Of a stretch of DNA of 16,850 nt, positions 6,836 through 14,559 are shown piece by piece. The position numbers were made by a program, and so were the translations under genes. Positions within the stretch are counted from its first letter, which is position 1, and each line of letters starts with the position of its first letter. The notes under the pieces were generated by a model, which was not told the DNA's origin, ran no database searches, and saw only the letters and a program-made list of their open reading frames with translations. The DNA is from Verrucomicrobiales bacterium (GTDB taxonomy: Bacteria; Verrucomicrobiota; Verrucomicrobiia; Verrucomicrobiales; DEV007): the NCBI GenBank assembly GCA_002708885.1, contig PAPL01000091.1, forward strand, positions 1 through 16,850, given 5' to 3'.

Positions 6836-9016
6836 ATGGGAAACGTAATGCCCAACCCTTTTAACATACAATTAGTTGATGTAAAACATTGTTATGATCG
6901 CACAAATATTGCGATCCATTCGTTAAATATCAGAGCTGAAGCGGGAGAAATGATTTGTATCATGGGGCCAAGCGGTTCTGGTAAAAGTACCCTCATCAAG
7001 ATTCTTGCAGGACACTTAAAACCTAGCGAGGGCACAATACTTTTTAATGACCATTCACTCTATGATAATCTTCTGAGCCTCAGACCTCAAATATCATACG
7101 TGCCGGAAGAGGAATCTTATGATCCCTTACTTACTGTTTACGAAAATATAGCGTGTTCATCAAAGATACGCTGCCCTGAATTAGATCAGGCCAAAAGGGA
7201 AAAAATAATCGAATCTCTTCTAATCGAAATAGATCTGCATTCCTATTCTCAAAAGATAGTTGGCAACGAACAGGATAACAATCTTTCTGGAGGCGAAAGA
7301 AAAAGACTCAATACCTCTATGGATTTAATAAGCAATGCTAATGCTTATTTTTTTGACGAACCGACTTCAGGACTTTCCTCCAAAGATTCAGAAAATATAT
7401 TAAGAAACATAAGGAATAGATGTCGGGATAAAATATCCTTCATCAGCATTCATCAACCAAGCACCCGTTTATTCCATCTATTCGATAAGGCACTGCTCTT
7501 AGATAAAGGGGGAAGGATTGCTTTTTACGGAAACCCCATCGAAATGATTGAGTACTTTAAAGACGCTCAAGAATATTTTTTATCTCTTAATAAACAAGAA
7601 AATGGCACCGATAGAGCAGATCTTATTAGCAACGACATCATCTCACCTGAATCTATTTTTGACGTCTTAGATCTATCAAATAGATACAATAATAATCTCC
7701 CGGAAAATTTTTGGGAAGATCGCTTCATGAAACATGAACGATTGAAAAAAAATGAAGCCGCTAAAGGCCCTCCAAGCATTCATGCACCGCATCCGTGCCA
7801 TAACAAAAAACACTTCACTCATTTCAAAACTCACATAAGAAGAGCTTTTTTGAGCAAAGTTCGCAACAAGGGGAGCTTAGTTACCACGCTATTAGTTGCC
7901 CCGATCCTAGCGCTACTGATAGCAAGTGTCCTTCGTCACTCTGAAAAAGAAATATTTGAATTTGGGAGCGCAACTCACATTCCTGCCTACATATTCATTA
8001 CTCTGGTAGTGGCCATGTTTCTTGGGCTGACTAATACCTCAGATGAAATAATAAGAGACAAGAAGCTCTTGAGGCGGGAACGCAACCACTCGGCCGGTAT
8101 TTGGGAATATGTTCTGGCGAAGTTTTTCGTTAGTGCGGCATTTGCATTCTCTCAATGCCTTATATACCTATCAATAGGAAACACAATTCTATCCATAAAT
8201 GACATGTTGTGGATCTATATGATATGGGCGGTTCCTACTTACTTAGTAGGGTCATCTCTGGGGCTTTTAATCTCAGGCCTAGTTAAATCAACCAAAACCG
8301 CACTTAATACAATTCCTCTTGCACTAATTCCCCAAATTATACTGGGAGGCGCTTTAATTAGCTATGAAGAAATGAATTTTGATTATTCAATATTCGCAAC
8401 CAAAACGGAAAAGAATCAGCAAAGCAAAATGCAGGTGCCATTTGTCTGCAATCTCATTCCGTTGAGATGGTCTTATGAATCACTGATTATTGCTCAGGAC
8501 ACTCAAAATCCATTAGCTAAAGCAATAACCGAAATTGAACAGCACAAAAAAAATCTGCTAGATAAAAAAAAGTTAACGGAAAAAGAATCAGAAAAATTAA
8601 ATCAATACAAAGATGCACACACCATAGTCTATGGTCTTAGTGGAAAGTCTTCAAAAGACATTAAAAACGAAATTAATGAAATCAGAAACGCTCTAATTTC
8701 TGATCAGTTCGATTCAGAAAAATATTATTCAAATAATAATCCGGGTCGACTCAGCTCCACTAGCGTATACCAAAATGAAAAAGTACGGGATTTAATGACA
8801 AAAGCAGAAATTGATATTCTTGATTATAGAATTTATGAAAGCGGGACAGAAAATAGTGAAATTAATGTTTTCTTCAGCAAATCAAAAAAAATATTAGGCA
8901 AGGAGATCCCCACATTAATAATAAACATACTGGTTCTGATTTCATTCATTCTTATTCTCCTGCTTTGTTTGACCATCCTCCTGCGAAAACAATCCCGAGA
9001 AGTTAAGAGTAATTAA
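6836..9016 (+). CDS. ABCG-type ABC half-transporter (ATPase fused to membrane domain)
   Basis: This is a 726-residue ATPase-then-membrane fusion, the domain order of ABCG proteins. The nucleotide-binding domain has Walker A GPSGSGKST (44-52), signature LSGGERKR (150-157), Walker B YFFDEP (171-176) and H-loop H206 in ISIHQPS. The membrane part has likely transmembrane segments near 348-366, 384-402, 424-448, 457-482, 488-508 and 692-714. A roughly 180-residue soluble, Lys/Glu-rich insert (about 512-690, partly coiled-coil) precedes the last segment. Two ATPase positions are unusual: the Q-loop reads YVPEEE (E91 where Gln is expected) and the D-loop reads SGLSS (S181 where Asp is expected). The start is ATG 6836, with GAAG-like sequence just upstream; ATG 6848 is an alternative. 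It is probably an exporter working as a homodimer, with unknown substrate. The stop interlocks with the convergent gene at 9013-9016. Confidence 0.88.
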   Translation: MGNVMPNPFNIQLVDVKHCYDRTNIAIHSLNIRAEAGEMICIMGPSGSGKSTLIKILAGHLKPSEGTILFNDHSLYDNLLSLRPQISYVPEEESYDPLLTVYENIACSSKIRCPELDQAKREKIIESLLIEIDLHSYSQKIVGNEQDNNLSGGERKRLNTSMDLISNANAYFFDEPTSGLSSKDSENILRNIRNRCRDKISFISIHQPSTRLFHLFDKALLLDKGGRIAFYGNPIEMIEYFKDAQEYFLSLNKQENGTDRADLISNDIISPESIFDVLDLSNRYNNNLPENFWEDRFMKHERLKKNEAAKGPPSIHAPHPCHNKKHFTHFKTHIRRAFLSKVRNKGSLVTTLLVAPILALLIASVLRHSEKEIFEFGSATHIPAYIFITLVVAMFLGLTNTSDEIIRDKKLLRRERNHSAGIWEYVLAKFFVSAAFAFSQCLIYLSIGNTILSINDMLWIYMIWAVPTYLVGSSLGLLISGLVKSTKTALNTIPLALIPQIILGGALISYEEMNFDYSIFATKTEKNQQSKMQVPFVCNLIPLRWSYESLIIAQDTQNPLAKAITEIEQHKKNLLDKKKLTEKESEKLNQYKDAHTIVYGLSGKSSKDIKNEINEIRNALISDQFDSEKYYSNNNPGRLSSTSVYQNEKVRDLMTKAEIDILDYRIYESGTENSEINVFFSKSKKILGKEIPTLIINILVLISFILILLLCLTILLRKQSREVKSN

Positions 9017-9675
9017 TTTGAACCCATTACCCGACCAAAACCTTTTCTCAAACCTAAAGCCAGACTAGAATTTAAAGCCGTTCTTGATAAGATGCCGAGA
9101 ACATGTTCTCCATAAGATGATCGGCTACAAAAAACAGTAAGTACTGAGCCCTCCCAATCTCTAAAGTTTGAAGTTGTTGAAACGCCTTCTGTTACTAAAT
9201 TCTGGATTGCCTCATGCCCCTTCAATTGATTTGTAGCTAATTTAATTGCAGAATTGACAATCACGGGATCGGCACCAGAATCAACAAGTTCCTTGCCGGC
9301 CATATCCGCAATAAATATCCCAGTCAACAGATCTTGGCGATATGCCCAATTAACAAAAGATTCGAGCCTATCAATGAGTGTGGTGCCTACTACACTATCA
9401 ACATAATCAGGTTCGTCACTCTGATGAAATTTCCTAGATTGTAACAATCCACTCTTTTTGGCACGATTTTTTATTTCCGCTAACTGTTCTCCTATTTTAT
9501 CCAGATCAAGTTGAGAAGATTCATTTCCACTAACCGCATTTTGTAAAACATCACCGAACAAATTAACCAAAGGTTCGTCACCCTGATTAACATTTCCTTT
9601 ATCAGAATTATCAGTCAACTCAGCACCTAATTGAGCCAATTCCTCAGGATCAATCCAGTAGTCCTTTAACACCAT
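9013..9675 (-). CDS. Probable roadblock/LC7-like partner of the ParA-type ATPase
   Basis: This is a 220-residue protein that I do not recognise with certainty. Residues 1-95 are acidic and look flexible. From about 97 to 215 the predicted order is helix (LIDRLESFVNWAYRQDLL), strand-turn-strand (TGIFIADMAGKELVDSG), helix (VNSAIKLATNQLKG), strands (around SVLTVFCSRSS and HVLGILS) and a final helix (SLALGLRKGFG). This resembles the roadblock/LC7 fold, whose members act as dimeric scaffolds or regulators of small GTPases such as MglA. ATG 9675 is chosen because GAGAAAG precedes it by a few bases. A longer TTG start at 9738 would double the overlap with the upstream ATPase gene. The gene overlaps the ATPase 3' end by 26 bases, which suggests translational coupling and a shared job. 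The fold call is inferred from sequence pattern only. Confidence 0.5.
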   Translation of the reverse strand: MVLKDYWIDPEELAQLGAELTDNSDKGNVNQGDEPLVNLFGDVLQNAVSGNESSQLDLDKIGEQLAEIKNRAKKSGLLQSRKFHQSDEPDYVDSVVGTTLIDRLESFVNWAYRQDLLTGIFIADMAGKELVDSGADPVIVNSAIKLATNQLKGHEAIQNLVTEGVSTTSNFRDWEGSVLTVFCSRSSYGEHVLGILSRTALNSSLALGLRKGFGRVMGSN

Positions 9676-10462
9676 TATCTTTCTCAATATTATTGGATAA
9701 ACCAAGCTTAATTTCAAGCTCTGCTGCAAACTGATCAAAAGCCACAGCTGCCGGCACAGGATTTCGTGAGAGCAATCCTACAGGAACTCCCAAACTGCTC
9801 GCTCTCAAAAAAACGCTGTCCCTCGGTATTGATGTTTGGAACATTATGCCTGGTGGCAATGCGGATCTTAATTGAGATTCAGATTCAACACTTTCACGTT
9901 GATGAGGGTTCACCATAGTCATTAAAATACCAGACACGTTAACCTCTGCCCCTTCCCTCCGTATTCTTACAATTTTTTTGAGAAATTGAGGAATTGACCG
10001 GACTCCGAGAGGTTCAGATTGTTGAGGAATGATCACTGAATCACCTTCTTTAAGAATATCCGATGTAATCCCTCCAATGCCCGCTGCAGTATCAACTATC
10101 ACCAGATCATTACCTTGCCCCCTCAAAATATCAAAAAAGTTTTTCACCCTATCCAACCGCTTCCCGTTACCTTGAACGGAATCATCTGAAAAAATTTCAG
10201 ACTTCCCTGATGTCATTAATTTAAATTCAGCAAGCCTAGTCGGAACAATTAATTCTTCGACGGTCTTTATTCCCGCAATCGCGTCATAAAAACCATATCG
10301 TTCACGGGCTCCTCGAGACAGGGATAAACCCACAGATCCTTGTGGGTCAGTATCAACTAAAAGGATTTTGTGACCTCGAACAGCCAAAGAATACGATAAA
10401 TTGATAGCGACCGTTGTCTTCCCAACGCCCCCTTTCTGGCTAGCAATAACAAGTATAGTCAC
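9650..10462 (-). CDS. ParA/MinD-superfamily P-loop ATPase
   Basis: The 270-residue protein has the deviant Walker A KGGVGKTT (10-17) with the signature lysine K10, the DTDPQGS motif (37-43), a Walker B-like VIVDTAAGIGG (121-131) and the C-terminal ParA segment SIPRDSVFLRASSLGVPVGL. DTAAGI in place of the plasmid-ParA D-x-PP recalls FlhG/MinD proteins, while the rest reads as ParA/Soj. Such ATPases dimerise on ATP and place DNA or protein cargo. No parB or parS-like repeat is seen next to it, so chromosome partition is not supported. The overlapping downstream gene is a likely partner. The GTG start at 10462 is fixed by an in-frame TAA six codons upstream and has no Shine-Dalgarno; a short ORF with a good one ends seven bases before it. 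Confidence 0.9.
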   Translation of the reverse strand: MTILVIASQKGGVGKTTVAINLSYSLAVRGHKILLVDTDPQGSVGLSLSRGARERYGFYDAIAGIKTVEELIVPTRLAEFKLMTSGKSEIFSDDSVQGNGKRLDRVKNFFDILRGQGNDLVIVDTAAGIGGITSDILKEGDSVIIPQQSEPLGVRSIPQFLKKIVRIRREGAEVNVSGILMTMVNPHQRESVESESQLRSALPPGIMFQTSIPRDSVFLRASSLGVPVGLLSRNPVPAAVAFDQFAAELEIKLGLSNNIEKDNGVKGLLD

Positions 10463-10469
10463 AGGAAAA

Positions 10470-10538
10470 TTATTTGATTAAGCAATATTCGATCTTAACA
10501 ACCTCAATAGATCCAACATTAATAACAGAAATAATCAT
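10470..10538 (-). CDS. Possible 22-residue leader ORF ahead of the ParA-like gene
   Basis: On the minus strand an ATG at 10538 is preceded by AAGAGG (10547-10552) with an 8-base spacer, the best Shine-Dalgarno in this region. It opens 22 codons (starting MIISVINVG) and ends with TAA at 10472-10470, seven bases before the GTG of the ATPase gene. The frames differ, so it is not an N-terminal extension. If translated, ribosomes ending here could restart at the GTG, which lacks its own site. The peptide is hydrophobic and resembles nothing I know. Chance is quite possible for such a short ORF. Confidence 0.35.
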   Translation of the reverse strand: MIISVINVGSIEVVKIEYCLIK

Positions 10539-10720
10539 TGAATGAACCTCTTAATTTAACCTAAAAAAAGCCGTTATTTATTGTAAATGAGAATCCATTT
10601 ATTAATACGCTGTTAATGTCTAATTATGAAACACTGGTGGACAATTGCTCATTCCTTGCAACTTTAATGCTCCCTATTAATAGCTTCTAGATTCAAAGAT
10701 TTTTAAATAATCCCACTAAA

Positions 10721-12109
10721 ATGCACAGACAAACTTTAAAGTTCTTCATTCTTTTTATTCTCTTGATAACTCCACACGTCTATGCAGACACAATTAAGTT
10801 AAAAGATGGAACTACATTAGAAGGCAAGATTCTTGAAGAGAGCCCATCGACCATAAAAATAGAATATAATGTCACTAAAAGCATTAAAGACATAAAAAGT
10901 ATCAACCGGTCTGAAATAAAGGAAATTACTAAGGTATCTGAAGACGAAATAGCCTTCAATGCGATCAAATCCTTATTGCCTACTGAGGATCTATTATCGA
11001 CTGATGATTATGATAAAATATTAGCTGACAAACCAGCAAAGTTTCTCAGGCTTTTCCCATCGAGTACGCACAAAGATTCAGTGCAAAAAATAATTGATGA
11101 AATAAAAAAAGAAAAAGCTGTCATCGAATCTGGAGGGGTCAAACTGAATGGCAAATGGATTACAGGCGATGAAGCCGCAAAAGATCCATACAATCACCAA
11201 GCGCGCATTCTTGGTGTGAAAATAATCAAAGCTTCCAAGAAAAATAATTACTCACTTGTACTAAATCATTTCGATGAGCTTCAAATGAACTATTCCTATT
11301 CTCTGGCGTACAATGAAACGATTCCCCTCATCAAAGAAATCCTTCCAAAATATGACGCCTCACTTAATCGCGAAGAACAGATATTTGAAGTAAGAAACAA
11401 GGAAAGAGAAGATCAATACAAGAGCATGGAAGCGGAAGACAAGAAACGCACTGAAGAAGCGTTTCAGGCTGGTATGAAGGCATTTCAATTAAGAAGGAAA
11501 GAAGCAAAAGAACTAAAAAAAATATGGTTGCCAGTTAATAAATGGGATCTTGAGAGCATACTCGATGCACGCCAAACAATAGTAAAAGAAACTGATAAAC
11601 TAGAATCCTTAGATCTAGCATTAAATGGATCTACCGCTAATGCATTATCCGCAGCATTTAACGCTTTTGCTAACAAAGAATTGGAAACGGCAAAGAGTCA
11701 GCTTGATATTGCAAAAAATAACGGGGCAAGAGGCGAAGCTATCGACAAACTCAGTGAAGGCCTCGAAGAATCACTCAAGGCTGATGCTGATGCCAAAAAG
11801 GCTGCCGCGATAGCTGCTGCCGCCGCGGAAGAAGAAGAAGCGGCTAGAAAAGCAGAAGAAGAAAAGGAAGCCAAAAAACAGAAAGAAGCTGCTGAGCAGG
11901 CTAGCCGTGAAGCCGCTGCCGCAAAAGAGGCTGCTGAACAGGCTAGCCGTGAAGCCGCCAATAAGAAAAGCGGTATCAGCTTTCAAACCATATTAATTAT
12001 TTTGGCCATTGTATTAATTGGCATTACCATTTGTATTAAAATATTCTTCAAGCCAGAGGAAGATGAATTCGCATCAGAAGATGAATTCACACCAGAAGAA
12101 GACAACTAA
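10721..12109 (+). CDS. Exported, membrane-anchored coiled-coil protein of unknown function
   Basis: I do not recognise this 462-residue protein. It has a signal peptide (residues 1-22, likely cleavage after VYA) and a short beta-type domain starting DTIKLKDGTTLEGKILEE (23-40), a DxIxLKDGxxLxG pattern I associate with exported proteins of Verrucomicrobia and Planctomycetes. Next comes a mainly helical region (about 75-350), then an Ala/Glu/Lys-rich coiled coil (about 353-416) with a 14-residue repeat. A single transmembrane segment (421-443) and a short acidic tail (444-462) follow. The layout predicts most of the protein in the periplasm with a C-terminal anchor. It is seven bases upstream of hisB on the same strand, yet nothing in it suggests histidine metabolism. 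The 258-base gap before it also serves the divergent ParA-like gene; TAAATG/CATTTA at 10584-10601 is the only inverted repeat I saw there. Confidence 0.72.
   Translation: MHRQTLKFFILFILLITPHVYADTIKLKDGTTLEGKILEESPSTIKIEYNVTKSIKDIKSINRSEIKEITKVSEDEIAFNAIKSLLPTEDLLSTDDYDKILADKPAKFLRLFPSSTHKDSVQKIIDEIKKEKAVIESGGVKLNGKWITGDEAAKDPYNHQARILGVKIIKASKKNNYSLVLNHFDELQMNYSYSLAYNETIPLIKEILPKYDASLNREEQIFEVRNKEREDQYKSMEAEDKKRTEEAFQAGMKAFQLRRKEAKELKKIWLPVNKWDLESILDARQTIVKETDKLESLDLALNGSTANALSAAFNAFANKELETAKSQLDIAKNNGARGEAIDKLSEGLEESLKADADAKKAAAIAAAAAEEEEAARKAEEEKEAKKQKEAAEQASREAAAAKEAAEQASREAANKKSGISFQTILIILAIVLIGITICIKIFFKPEEDEFASEDEFTPEEDN
11882..11965 (+). repeat. Two tandem 42-bp in-frame units in the coiled-coil gene
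   Basis: Units at 11882-11923 and 11924-11965 encode KEAAEQASREAAAA and KEAAEQASREAANK. The DNA copies are nearly identical, including the run GGCTAGCCGTGAAGCCGC in both, which points to a recent duplication rather than convergent amino-acid composition. Copy number could vary between strains. Confidence 0.85.
12059..12088 (+). repeat. Short direct repeat at the 3' end of the coiled-coil gene
   Basis: GAAGATGAATTC occurs at 12059-12070 and again at 12077-12088, an 18-base period that encodes the acidic EDEF repeats of the cytoplasmic tail. In another frame it creates repeated in-frame ATGs ahead of hisB (MNSHQK twice), which can mislead start-site prediction for hisB. Confidence 0.7.
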
Positions 12110-12116
12110 GCCATTT

Positions 12117-12710
12117 ATGTCTGAAACAAGGACAGCTTCAGAGAAACGCGACACTGCGGAAACAAAAATATCTATTGAAATTAATATAGATGGCTCTGGC
12201 GATTCCAAAATAGACACTGGGATCCCCTTCTTTGATCATATGCTAACATTATTTGCCCGTCACAGTCTCTATGACTTAACGATTGCGGCACAAGGTGACA
12301 TAGAAGTGGACTACCATCACACAGTTGAAGATGTCGGTATTGTTCTCGGAAACTGCATAAGAAAAGCCCTAGGAGATAAAAGAGGCATTTCGAGGTATGG
12401 ATGGGCACTACTACCAATGGATGAAACTCTGAGTAGAGTAGCTATTGATTTCGGTGGAAGGCCCTTCTTGTCATTTAAATCACCTGAAAAAATTGAAAGT
12501 ATCCGTGAATTCTCTTTTGGATTAGTAGAAGAATTTCTTCGGGCATTTTCAAATAACGCAAGAGCTAACATTCATGCCGAAGTATTGACAGGCCGGGACG
12601 CTCATCATATGGCAGAATCAATATTTAAAGGGTTGGCAAAAGCATGCGACATGGCCAGCAGGCACGATTCAAGAGTAAAAGGAATACCAAGCACTAAAGA
12701 AACCCTTTGA
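12117..12710 (+). CDS. hisB: Imidazoleglycerol-phosphate dehydratase
   Basis: HisB removes water from imidazole glycerol phosphate to give imidazole acetol phosphate, the sixth step of histidine synthesis. The 197-residue length fits the monofunctional enzyme. The manganese-binding and catalytic blocks are present: GIPFFDHMLTLFARH (35-49), DYHHTVEDVG (65-74), DAHHMAESIFKGL (161-173) and the closing GIPSTKETL (189-197). ATG 12117 is chosen because homology begins right after it. The reading frame is open 33 codons further up, but that part overlaps the preceding gene and is low-complexity. The start is seven bases after the upstream stop, without a strong Shine-Dalgarno, which suggests translational coupling. 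The start is clear from family length. Confidence 0.96.
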   Translation: MSETRTASEKRDTAETKISIEINIDGSGDSKIDTGIPFFDHMLTLFARHSLYDLTIAAQGDIEVDYHHTVEDVGIVLGNCIRKALGDKRGISRYGWALLPMDETLSRVAIDFGGRPFLSFKSPEKIESIREFSFGLVEEFLRAFSNNARANIHAEVLTGRDAHHMAESIFKGLAKACDMASRHDSRVKGIPSTKETL

Positions 12711-12756
12711 TTCCTAAAAAATTAATCGATAAAGGTTAATTTAATCCATTACAAAT

Positions 12757-13377
12757 ATGATTGGAGTCATAGACTACGGGGCCGGGAACCTCAAAAGCGT
12801 ATCCAATAGCCTGAGTGCAATGGATGCAAAAGCTAAATTAGTAAAATCTCCCGAAGATTTATGCGAGGTTACTTCGATTATTTTCCCAGGCGTGGGATCT
12901 TTTGGAGATTCGGCTAATCATCTCAAAGAACAAAACTTATTCGAATCTCTAAAAAACTGGATTCTAGAAGACCGGCCTTTTCTTGGCATCTGCATAGGTT
13001 TCCAAATGTTATTCGAAACCAGTGATGAAAGTCCTGGAGCCATTGGACTCGGTGTATTGTCTGGTAAAGTCGTAAGATTCGATCAAACACAATCTCTGAA
13101 AATTCCTCATATGGGATGGAATAAGATAAATATAAAACAGAAATCCGATCCAATATGGAAGGGCCTCGACGAGTCTCCTCATTTCTACTTCGTTCACTCT
13201 TTTTATCCAAAAACAGATGAAAATAAAATAGTTGCATCAACAACTCCTTACGGAAGTGAATTCACTTCCAGTGTTAGAAGAGGAAATCTCTTTGCCACTC
13301 AATTCCATCCAGAAAAGAGCCAAGGCTCTGGGCTCAGGTTAATACGAAATTTCCTCTCCTTAAACTCTGAAATATAG
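12757..13377 (+). CDS. hisH: Imidazole glycerol phosphate synthase, glutamine amidotransferase subunit
   Basis: HisH is a class I glutamine amidotransferase that passes ammonia from glutamine to HisF, making imidazole glycerol phosphate and AICAR. The 206-residue protein begins MIGVIDYGAGNLKS, typical of HisH. It has the oxyanion segment FPGVGSFGD (43-51), nucleophile C79 in FLGICIGFQ and the catalytic pair H184 and E186 in FATQFHPEKSQ. It follows hisB by 46 bases, the usual hisB-hisH order. However, hisA and hisF do not follow: the next gene is convergent dnaN, so the rest of the pathway must lie elsewhere. No strong Shine-Dalgarno precedes the ATG. Confidence 0.96.
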   Translation: MIGVIDYGAGNLKSVSNSLSAMDAKAKLVKSPEDLCEVTSIIFPGVGSFGDSANHLKEQNLFESLKNWILEDRPFLGICIGFQMLFETSDESPGAIGLGVLSGKVVRFDQTQSLKIPHMGWNKINIKQKSDPIWKGLDESPHFYFVHSFYPKTDENKIVASTTPYGSEFTSSVRRGNLFATQFHPEKSQGSGLRLIRNFLSLNSEI

Positions 13378-13390
13378 CTAAGCTCTTAGC
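13377..13390. terminator. Small hairpin between convergent hisH and dnaN
   Basis: GCTAAGCTCTTAGC forms a 5-bp stem (GCTAA/TTAGC) around a 4-base loop in the 28-base space between the two stop codons. It could act as a weak terminator in both directions. The stem is short and no T run follows on either strand, so the call is tentative. Confidence 0.25.
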
Positions 13391-13405
13391 GCCAATTAAC
13401 CTAAT

Positions 13406-14503
13406 CTACTGACTAACGCGCATTGGCATCAATACATATAAAAATGAACCTGAAGTCTTGATTACTCCAGGACTCATCTCATCGATCAACTCCAAAAAAA
13501 TCTCATCAGTGTCTAGATTTCTCAAAGGAGCCATTAAAAACTCAGGGTTAAATGCAATAGAAAATTCAGGCCCCTTATATGATACGGCTATTGATTCATT
13601 TGCTTCTCCCACATCTTGAGAGTTAGCCGTTACACTTATTTGATCTTTACCAAATACGCACTTAACAGAATTAGACTTCTCGTTGGCAAGTAAAGAAACC
13701 CTATTAACAGTACTTAAAAAGCTCTCTCTTTCGAGCGAAATTCTTTCCTTAGTTTCCTCAGGAATCACCTGATTATAATTTGGGTAGTTACCCTCAATTA
13801 ATTTACTGACTAATAAATTATCGTTTAACTCAAAGGCAATCTGGGACTCACTAATCGAAATTTTAACTTCTCCATCATCCGCAAGCAACCGTTGCAATTC
13901 ATTCACTGCTTTGGTAGGCACTATAACTTCTGTTTCTAAACTTTTAGGGAATTCCACATCGTTTTGAACCATAGCTAAACGACGGCCATCAGTAGCAACT
14001 AAGGTAAGTAAACCCTCCTTAAATGAACATAATATGCCATTCAAAACGTAACGAGTTTCATCATTTGAAATTGCATAAGAGGTCATCTTTAACGCCTCCT
14101 TGAAAACCTTTTGTTCAATCTTGTATTCATTAGCATCTTCAAATGTGGCAAGGGGCGGAAACTCATCCTTTGCGAGACCAAGAATTTTGAAAAAACTAGG
14201 ACCACTTTTAATTGAAGCAACGTCCTTCGAAGTAACTTCAATACTGACCTCATCAGCCGGCAATTCACGAACAATACCCGCTAATCTTCTGACTGGCAAA
14301 GTTGTGGATCCGGGCTTACCTACTTTAGCTTTGACTGAACCGGTAACACCAACATCTAGATCAGTAGTAGTTAATCTCAATGAATCACCCTCAGCCTCCA
14401 GTAAGACATTAGACAAAATAGGAAGAGTTGTCCGATTACTAACGACATGCTGAACCTGTTGGAGACCTTCAAGAAAATCCTCCTTAGAAATAGTAAACTT
14501 CAT
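13406..14503 (-). CDS. dnaN: DNA polymerase III beta subunit (sliding clamp)
   Basis: The 365-residue protein has the usual clamp length and three-domain repeat. It begins MKFTISKEDFLEGLQQVQHV and continues with the conserved NRTTLPILSNVLLEA. In the middle are TRYVLNGILCSF and LVATDGRRLA, and it ends with the diagnostic SFLYVLMPMR. The clamp is a ring dimer that holds polymerase III on DNA. The gene lies 174 bases downstream of dnaA on the same strand, the common dnaA-dnaN arrangement. The ATG at 14503 has no evident Shine-Dalgarno. It meets hisH tail to tail. Confidence 0.98.
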   Translation of the reverse strand: MKFTISKEDFLEGLQQVQHVVSNRTTLPILSNVLLEAEGDSLRLTTTDLDVGVTGSVKAKVGKPGSTTLPVRRLAGIVRELPADEVSIEVTSKDVASIKSGPSFFKILGLAKDEFPPLATFEDANEYKIEQKVFKEALKMTSYAISNDETRYVLNGILCSFKEGLLTLVATDGRRLAMVQNDVEFPKSLETEVIVPTKAVNELQRLLADDGEVKISISESQIAFELNDNLLVSKLIEGNYPNYNQVIPEETKERISLERESFLSTVNRVSLLANEKSNSVKCVFGKDQISVTANSQDVGEANESIAVSYKGPEFSIAFNPEFLMAPLRNLDTDEIFLELIDEMSPGVIKTSGSFLYVLMPMRVSQ

Positions 14504-14559
14504 TGTATTTGTTTCTTAAATCACTAAAACGTTAATAATCAGATCAAGGTTTTCAACTC

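Noticed and set aside
9676..9738. Longer TTG-initiated form of the roadblock-like gene.
   Set aside because: It would overlap the ATPase gene by 89 bases and use a rare start without a clear ribosome site; the ATG at 9675 has a purine-rich site.
10626..10667. 13-codon ORF containing two adjacent Trp codons upstream of the coiled-coil gene, resembling a tryptophan leader peptide.
   Set aside because: No Shine-Dalgarno, no attenuator hairpins and no tryptophan genes downstream; most likely chance.
11698..11986. Ser/Ala/Phe-rich open frames antisense to the coiled-coil gene.
   Set aside because: They are the complement of the Glu/Lys/Ala-rich repeat region; low-complexity shadow frames.
12018..12116. 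In-frame extension of hisB by 33 codons.
   Set aside because: It overlaps the 3' end of the preceding gene, is a by-product of a short DNA repeat, and the HisB family starts near the ATG at 12117.
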